The position numbers were made by a program, and so were the translations under genes. A stretch of 64,000 nucleotides of DNA from Gemmatimonas sp. Lineage in GTDB: Bacteria > Gemmatimonadota > Gemmatimonadetes > Gemmatimonadales > Gemmatimonadaceae. Shown piece after piece: positions 59,499 to 64,000 of this stretch. The notes under the pieces are model-generated. The model ran no database searches. It worked only from the letters and a program-made list of their open reading frames with translations, and was not told the DNA's origin. The stretch is from the NCBI GenBank assembly GCA_025361705.1, contig JANYJW010000049.1, forward strand, positions 1 through 64,000. The letters run 5' to 3'. Each line of letters starts with the position of its first letter. Position 1 is the first letter of the stretch.

Positions 59499-60758
59499 AT
59501 GAGCGACTTCCTCTCGGAACTTTCCTGGCGCGGGCTGCTGTACCAGCAGACCGAGGGCGCGGCGGCGCATTTTGCGGCGGGTGCCGTCAGCGCCTATTGC
59601 GGCTTCGACCCGACGGCCAGCTCGTTGCACGTGGGCAACCTGGTGCCGATCATGGGCCTCGTGCACCTGCAGCGCGCCGGGCACCGCCCCATCGCGCTCG
59701 TCGGCGGTGGCACGGGGATGATCGGTGACCCCAGCGGAAAGGCCAGCGAGCGGCAGCTGCTGACGGTGGACGAGATCGACGCCAACGTGTCCGGCATCCG
59801 CGAGCAGCTGGGGCGGTTCCTCGACTTCTCGGGCGACAGCGGCGCACGGCTGGTGGACAACGCCGAGTGGCTGCGCGCGCTCAACGCCGTCGACTTCATG
59901 CGCGACGTCGGCAAGCACTTTTCCATCAACGTGATGATGCAGAAGGACTCGGTGAAGTCGCGGCTCGAGAGCGGCATCTCGTACACCGAGTTTTCGTACA
60001 TGCTGCTGCAGGCATACGACTTTCTCGCACTGCACCGCCGCTATGGCGTCACCGCCCAGGTGGGCGGCAGCGACCAGTGGGGCAACATCACGGCCGGCAC
60101 GGAACTGATCCGCCGCACGGTCCAGCGGGACGCGCACGGTGTCACCCTGCCGCTGGTGACGACGTCGGGTGGCACGAAGTTCGGCAAGACGGAGTCGGGC
60201 GCCGTGTGGCTCGACGCCGCGCGCACGTCACCGTACGCGTTCTATCAGTTCTGGGTGAACGTCGACGACGCCGACGCGCTGAAATTCCTGCGGATGTTCA
60301 CGCTCCTCCCGCAGGACGAGATCGAAGGGTTGGCCGCGGCGCTGTCGGCGGCGCCGCACGAACGCGCCGCGCAGCGTCGGCTGGCCACCGAGGTGACGGG
60401 CCTGGTGCATGGACACGCGGCGGCGACGCTCGCCGAGCGCGTGTCGAAGGTCATCTTCGACCGCCGCGTGGATGCGCGCGAACTCGCCGCCGACGTCTTC
60501 ACGACGCTGGCGGCTGAAATTCCGTGCGCCCACTTCGCCGCCGATGCCCCCATCAACGTCCTCGACGCGCTCGAGCGGGCGTTCGGGCTCTCGCGCGGCG
60601 CGTCACGCAAGCTGCTGCAGCAGGGGGCGGTGAGCGTCAACGGCGAGAAGCTCGCAGCCGACGCGCACGAGATCGACCCCACCGGCGCCGTGCACGACCG
60701 CTGGTTCCTGCTGCGCAAGGGCGCGCGCGAGGTAGCCGTCCTGGTGCGCGAGGCGTAG
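59499..60758 (+). CDS. tyrS: Tyrosyl-tRNA synthetase
   Basis: The product has 419 residues. The class I HIGH-equivalent is in CGFDPTASSLHVGN (32-45). Tyrosine-binding YTEFSYMLLQAYDF and GGSDQWGNITAG follow, and the KMSKS-equivalent is KFGKTE (about 227). A C-terminal S4 domain (ASRKLLQQGAVSVNGEKL) binds the tRNA. This is the bacterial TyrS type 1 with FDPTA and KFGKTE. ATG 59499 is the sole good start. Confidence 0.96.
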   Translation: MSDFLSELSWRGLLYQQTEGAAAHFAAGAVSAYCGFDPTASSLHVGNLVPIMGLVHLQRAGHRPIALVGGGTGMIGDPSGKASERQLLTVDEIDANVSGIREQLGRFLDFSGDSGARLVDNAEWLRALNAVDFMRDVGKHFSINVMMQKDSVKSRLESGISYTEFSYMLLQAYDFLALHRRYGVTAQVGGSDQWGNITAGTELIRRTVQRDAHGVTLPLVTTSGGTKFGKTESGAVWLDAARTSPYAFYQFWVNVDDADALKFLRMFTLLPQDEIEGLAAALSAAPHERAAQRRLATEVTGLVHGHAAATLAERVSKVIFDRRVDARELAADVFTTLAAEIPCAHFAADAPINVLDALERAFGLSRGASRKLLQQGAVSVNGEKLAADAHEIDPTGAVHDRWFLLRKGAREVAVLVREA

Positions 60759-60803
60759 CCCGCCCGGCGACGCGGACCTGGCACCCGGTGTTGCGGATCG
60801 CCG

Positions 60804-61547
60804 CTATTCTTTGCGGCGCGTGCGCGGCGCCGGCGGCTCGGCCAGCAACGCCTTGCGATCGCGCGCCGGCAGGTACTTCGCGCCCTCCCGCAGCGTCAAG
60901 CCCGAGACCTCGTCGCGGTGCGCGCGCAGGAAGGCGGCCACCGTGGCGGGGTCCTTCTTGCTCACGGCGCGCAGCACCCACCCAATCGCCTTGCGGATGA
61001 AGAACTCCTTTTCGCCCAGCATCGGCACAGCGAGCGCGGCGAAGGCCCTGAACGGCACCTGCCCGCGCACCACTGGCGGCATCAGCGTGAGCAGTGCCGT
61101 GCGGCGAATCCAGAAGTCGTCGTCGACGGCCCAGCGTGCCAACGTGCCTCGCAACGCGTCGACGCGCAGGAGCATCGGTGCGAGCACCTTGGTGCTGAGC
61201 CAGTCGATGTAGGCCCAGGTGTGTGATTCACGCAACAGCCGTTCGAGCAGCGCGAGGTCACTCGCCTCCAACGCCTCGACGCGCTGTTCGAGCAGCGCGA
61301 TGGCCACCGCGCGCATCTCGTGGATGCGTGTGCGCCACAGCGCGTTCACCAGCGCACGCAACGGCTCGTCCTCGGCGGCTTTCACGCGTGCGGCCAGCGC
61401 CTTGCTGAGGCGCCGGATGGTGGGCGTGTCGGCGCCGAGAAAGGCGAGGTCGCTCTTGAGGTACGCCTTGGCGCCTGCGGCGCGCGCCGCAGTGCCGGCA
61501 GCCTCAAGCGCATCGTGGACGGTGCGCAACTCGCCGGCGACGTTCAC
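60804..61547 (-). CDS. AlkD-like DNA alkylation repair protein
   Basis: The product has 247 residues built of ALK/HEAT-like helical repeats. KAYLKSDLAFLGADTPTIRRLSKAL, THTWAYID-like SHTWAYIDWLSTKVLAP, WAVDDDFWIRRTALLTL and KEFFIRKAIGWVLRAVSKKDP are hallmarks of the AlkC/AlkD family. The Asp/Trp/Arg around DFWIRR form the lesion-binding site in AlkD. It removes bulky or cationic alkyl purines. GTG 61547 has GGAG five bases upstream; an upstream extension would run into the aminotransferase gene. Confidence 0.88.
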   Translation of the reverse strand: MNVAGELRTVHDALEAAGTAARAAGAKAYLKSDLAFLGADTPTIRRLSKALAARVKAAEDEPLRALVNALWRTRIHEMRAVAIALLEQRVEALEASDLALLERLLRESHTWAYIDWLSTKVLAPMLLRVDALRGTLARWAVDDDFWIRRTALLTLMPPVVRGQVPFRAFAALAVPMLGEKEFFIRKAIGWVLRAVSKKDPATVAAFLRAHRDEVSGLTLREGAKYLPARDRKALLAEPPAPRTRRKE

Positions 61548-61581
61548 GGCCGCTCCATCATGGACACGGATGCCGATGCAA

Positions 61582-62736
61582 TCATCGCGGGGCCAGCGCG
61601 GCGAGCGCGGTGTCGAGGTCGGCCGTCGTGTTGTAGAGATGCGGCGAGAGCCGCACGCCGCCTTCGCGCACCGTGTGCGAGACGCCGGCCTCCGACAGCC
61701 GCACGCTGGCGGCCGCGAGGTCGTCGACCGCAATCGACATGAGCCCGGCGCGGCGGGCACGCGCGGCCGGGGTCACCAGCCGCACATCGCGGCGCCCCTC
61801 GCACCACGCCACCACGTGATCGGCCAGCGAGGCCACGTGGGCCTCGACGGCGGCGGGCCCGAGCTCGAGGAAGAGGCTGAGCGATGCAACCATCGCCTTG
61901 AGGTCGTGCATGGGCGCGGTGAACACTTCGAACTTTCGCGCGTCGGGATAGAACGCGTAGTCATAGTCAAGGAACCGCGTGAAGTCGGCGGATGCGGGCA
62001 TGGACAACCACCCCACGGCCGGCGGATCGAGTTCCTGCACGAGCTCGCGGCGCACGTAGGCAAAGCCGGTGCCCCACGGCGAGAGCAGCCACTTTTGCGC
62101 GCCACTCGCGAGAATGTCGATGTGGCACGCCTTGACGTCGAGCGTGGCGGGGCCGAGGCCCTGGATGGCATCGACCACGAACCAGATGCCGCGCTCCCGG
62201 CAGGCGGCACCGAGGCGCGCCAGGTTGAGCCGGGCTCCGGTGGCGAACGACACCCAGCTCACGGTCAGCGCGCGCACCCGCGGCAGGTCGAGGGCGGCGA
62301 TCAGCGCGTCCTCATCAGGGAGGCGGTCCTTCATCGGCACGAGGTGCAGGCTCACGCCCTTCGCCTTCTCGAGCCCCATCCACGGATAGATGTTGGCGGG
62401 GAACTCGCCGGCCGACGACACCACCACATCGCCCGCCGCGAACGGCAGCGCGCGCGCCGCGAGGTTGACGCCCTGCGACGTGTTGGTGGTGATCGCCATC
62501 TCCTCGGGCGAGGCATTGAGCAGTTGCGCCGACAGGTCGCGCCCGCGCACGACGCCTTCCCAGAAATATTCGAAGCCCACGCGCCACAGTTCGGCGCGAT
62601 ACGCATTGGCCTCGGCCTGGATGTCGCGTGCGCGCTGGGGCAGCGGCCCGGTGGCCGCGTGGTCGAGATAGATGCGCTCGCCGCGCGCCGCCCAGGGGAA
62701 CTCGCGCGCGCGCAGCGCGTCGACATCGTAGCTCAC
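61582..62736 (-). CDS. Class V PLP-dependent aminotransferase (cysteine desulfurase/kynureninase-like)
   Basis: The product has 384 residues. IYLDHAATGPLPQRARD, TTNTSQGVNLAARAL, VSSAGEFPANIYPW, WFVVDAIQGLGPATLDVKACHIDILASGAQKWLLSPWGTGF (with the PLP lysine in GAQKW) are typical of class V. No conserved catalytic Cys loop of a NifS/IscS desulfurase is obvious, so substrate is open. GTG 62736 is preferred over GTG 62757 because GGGAG stands seven bases before it. Confidence 0.82.
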   Translation of the reverse strand: MSYDVDALRAREFPWAARGERIYLDHAATGPLPQRARDIQAEANAYRAELWRVGFEYFWEGVVRGRDLSAQLLNASPEEMAITTNTSQGVNLAARALPFAAGDVVVSSAGEFPANIYPWMGLEKAKGVSLHLVPMKDRLPDEDALIAALDLPRVRALTVSWVSFATGARLNLARLGAACRERGIWFVVDAIQGLGPATLDVKACHIDILASGAQKWLLSPWGTGFAYVRRELVQELDPPAVGWLSMPASADFTRFLDYDYAFYPDARKFEVFTAPMHDLKAMVASLSLFLELGPAAVEAHVASLADHVVAWCEGRRDVRLVTPAARARRAGLMSIAVDDLAAASVRLSEAGVSHTVREGGVRLSPHLYNTTADLDTALAALAPR

Positions 62737-62753
62737 GATCAGGCTCCCTGCGC

Positions 62754-63668
62754 TCACGGCTCGCGCAGTTCGGGTGGGGTGTCTTCGGGCTGCCGCTTCC
62801 AGCGACGGTGCGCCCACAGGTACTGCCCAGGGTAGCGGCGCACCCATTTCTCGAGCATCGCGGTGAAGCGCGTGGTGGTCACCTCGACGTCCGCGTCGAG
62901 GTTGCCGGAATGCGTCACCTCCACTTCCTCGAGGTGCAGCACAAACCTGCCACTCGGCTGGCGCGCCGCACAGACAAAGATGAGCGGGGCATCGAACCGC
63001 AGCGCGAACACGGCGGGCCCTCGCGGCGTCCGCGCCGGGCGCCCGAAGAACGGTACGTGCGTGGCCGCGGCGAGCCCGCTCTGGTCGGCGATGAGTCCCA
63101 GCGCATAGCCGTCCCGGAGCAGGCGCGGCAACTTGCGCACAGACTCCTCGTCGTAGACCACTTCTATGCCAAGGCGGCGGCGCGTGCGGTTGACGAAGGC
63201 ATCGACCAGCGGATTCTCCTGCCGCTTGGCGACGGCGGCCAAGGGAACGCCGATGGCGGAGAGATAGGCACCCGACAGTTCCCAGTTGCCGAGGTGGCCC
63301 GCCACGAGCACGAGCCCCTTGCCGCGTGCCCGGCCGCGCTCGATGACGTCCCACCCGTCGACGCCCTCAAAAAGATCGCGCAGCGACTCGGGGCCGAGAC
63401 GCGACATCAATGTCGACTCGAGAGCGGTGCGCCCGAGGTGCTCGTAGCTTTCGCGCGCGAGCACCGCCCGCTCGGCGTCACTGCGCTCGGCAAAGCACGC
63501 CGCGAGGTGTCGGGTGACGACGTCGCGGCGAATGCCGAACGGCCAATAGCCCAGCGCGCCAATGCGTGCGCCGATGGCGCTTGCCCGCCGAATGCCGAGC
63601 GGCCCGAGCACGGCGACAACGCAGCGCAGCAGCGCGTATTCGAACCAGTGCCTCGCGTTCGCCTTCAT
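62754..63668 (-). CDS. LpxL/HtrB-like lysophospholipid or lipid A acyltransferase
   Basis: The product has 304 residues. A membrane-associated N-terminus precedes the acyltransferase motif VAGHLGNWELSGAYL (HxxxxE at about 122-127), then AVAKRQENPLVDAFVNRTRRRLG, LIADQSG and a C-terminal RRYPGQYLWAHRRWK, all typical of LpxL/LpxM. It would add a secondary acyl chain to lipid A or a related glycolipid. It overlaps the glycosyltransferase gene upstream (ATGA) and the aminotransferase gene closely follows. Confidence 0.88.
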   Translation of the reverse strand: MKANARHWFEYALLRCVVAVLGPLGIRRASAIGARIGALGYWPFGIRRDVVTRHLAACFAERSDAERAVLARESYEHLGRTALESTLMSRLGPESLRDLFEGVDGWDVIERGRARGKGLVLVAGHLGNWELSGAYLSAIGVPLAAVAKRQENPLVDAFVNRTRRRLGIEVVYDEESVRKLPRLLRDGYALGLIADQSGLAAATHVPFFGRPARTPRGPAVFALRFDAPLIFVCAARQPSGRFVLHLEEVEVTHSGNLDADVEVTTTRFTAMLEKWVRRYPGQYLWAHRRWKRQPEDTPPELREP

Positions 63669-64000
63669 GAATGCCGTCCGGCGCGCTCGACGCAGTGCGC
63701 CGCGAACTCGAGGGTGTCACGCACCACGCGATCCCAGTTGAATCGCACGAGCGCCGCGTCGCGAGCCCCCGCGCCAAGGCGCCGGCGCAGCGGTTCATCA
63801 ACCAGAAGCAGGCGGATGGCCTCGGCCACGCGATCGTCCCGCTCGGGCGGCACGACCAACCCCGTCTGGTCGTCGAGCACCGCCGAGCGCACGCCGCCCG
63901 AGTCGCCCGCCACAGAGGGGACACCGCTGGCGGCGGCCTCGACAAACGAAATGCCGAAGCCTTCGACGTTGATGGGCGGCAGCAGACGCGACAGCCCCAC
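63665..64000 (-). CDS. GT4 glycosyltransferase, C-terminal part
   Basis: The frame enters from the right edge; 111 residues are seen. VEGFGISFVEAAASGVPSVAGDSGGVRSAVLDDQTGLVVPPER is the donor-binding E-x7-E region of GT4 glycosyltransferases. The start lies beyond the window. It is translationally coupled to the LpxL-like gene, suggesting a lipopolysaccharide or glycolipid cluster continuing to the right. Confidence 0.88.
   Translation of the reverse strand: MGLSRLLPPINVEGFGISFVEAAASGVPSVAGDSGGVRSAVLDDQTGLVVPPERDDRVAEAIRLLLVDEPLRRRLGAGARDAALVRFNWDRVVRDTLEFAAHCVERAGRHS

Overview
The window looks like chromosomal DNA of a high-GC, Gram-negative, didermic bacterium. Outer-membrane barrels, a TonB-dependent receptor with its FecR/ECF regulators, an LpxL-type acyltransferase, lipoprotein signals and a class A penicillin-binding protein all point that way. 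The gene mix (rho next to ruvX and mltG, tandem small membrane proteins in a two-component operon, many AlaLys-rich tails, GTG starts) suggests Gemmatimonadota. That placement is inference only; no rRNA gene is present.

Bases 1-5100 form an accessory island. It holds the end of a MntA-type antitoxin gene with a broken HepT partner, a SWIM zinc-finger/winged-helix protein, and facing it a minus-strand operon of three genes: a winged-helix nucleotidyltransferase, a HEPN protein and a TOTE-type archaeo-eukaryotic primase/SF2 helicase. The operon starts at a probable leaderless promoter overlapped by a perfect inverted repeat. The island ends in the 3' half of a tRNA-Pro gene (5054-5100), as expected for an integration scar. 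A HelD-like helicase with a nuclease-like insert and zinc fingers follows (5329-8244).

Bases 8300-18000 are mostly metabolic: a Tat-exported amidase, release factor 3, a TonB-like protein, an aminotransferase, a radical-SAM sulfatase maturase with a SEC-C tail and an acyl-CoA synthetase (ADP-forming). Bases 17927-23200 hold a TonB receptor, FecR and a divergent ECF sigma factor, followed by a Met/Gly-rich lipoprotein. Bases 23300-26800 hold small unknown proteins, a helical-repeat protein and a pseudo-receiver/AraC regulator whose genes share a 14-bp DNA box.

Bases 26899-32930 are core: tRNA-Arg(CCG), rho, ruvX, mltG, an RlmI-like methyltransferase, mutM preceded by six G-rich heptamers, and a methyltransferase-like protein. 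Bases 33000-34100 carry a small gene with an ECF-like promoter and a 24-residue Lys/Ala peptide gene. Then come a single-polypeptide formate dehydrogenase, an SDR, a MASE1 hybrid kinase, the threonine-degradation pair tdh-kbl, an outer-membrane barrel and a NYN-LOTUS protein.

Bases 46179-49411 are an NtrY/NtrC-like two-component operon with two tandem small membrane proteins inside it. After this come an envelope pair (bactofilin-like/barrel fusion and a DUF4390-like protein), an HNH nuclease, ilvE, an amidohydrolase and PBP1A. The end carries a nucleotide-sugar epimerase, a glycosyltransferase, tyrS, an AlkD-like protein, a class V aminotransferase, an LpxL-like acyltransferase and the 3' end of a GT4 glycosyltransferase gene.
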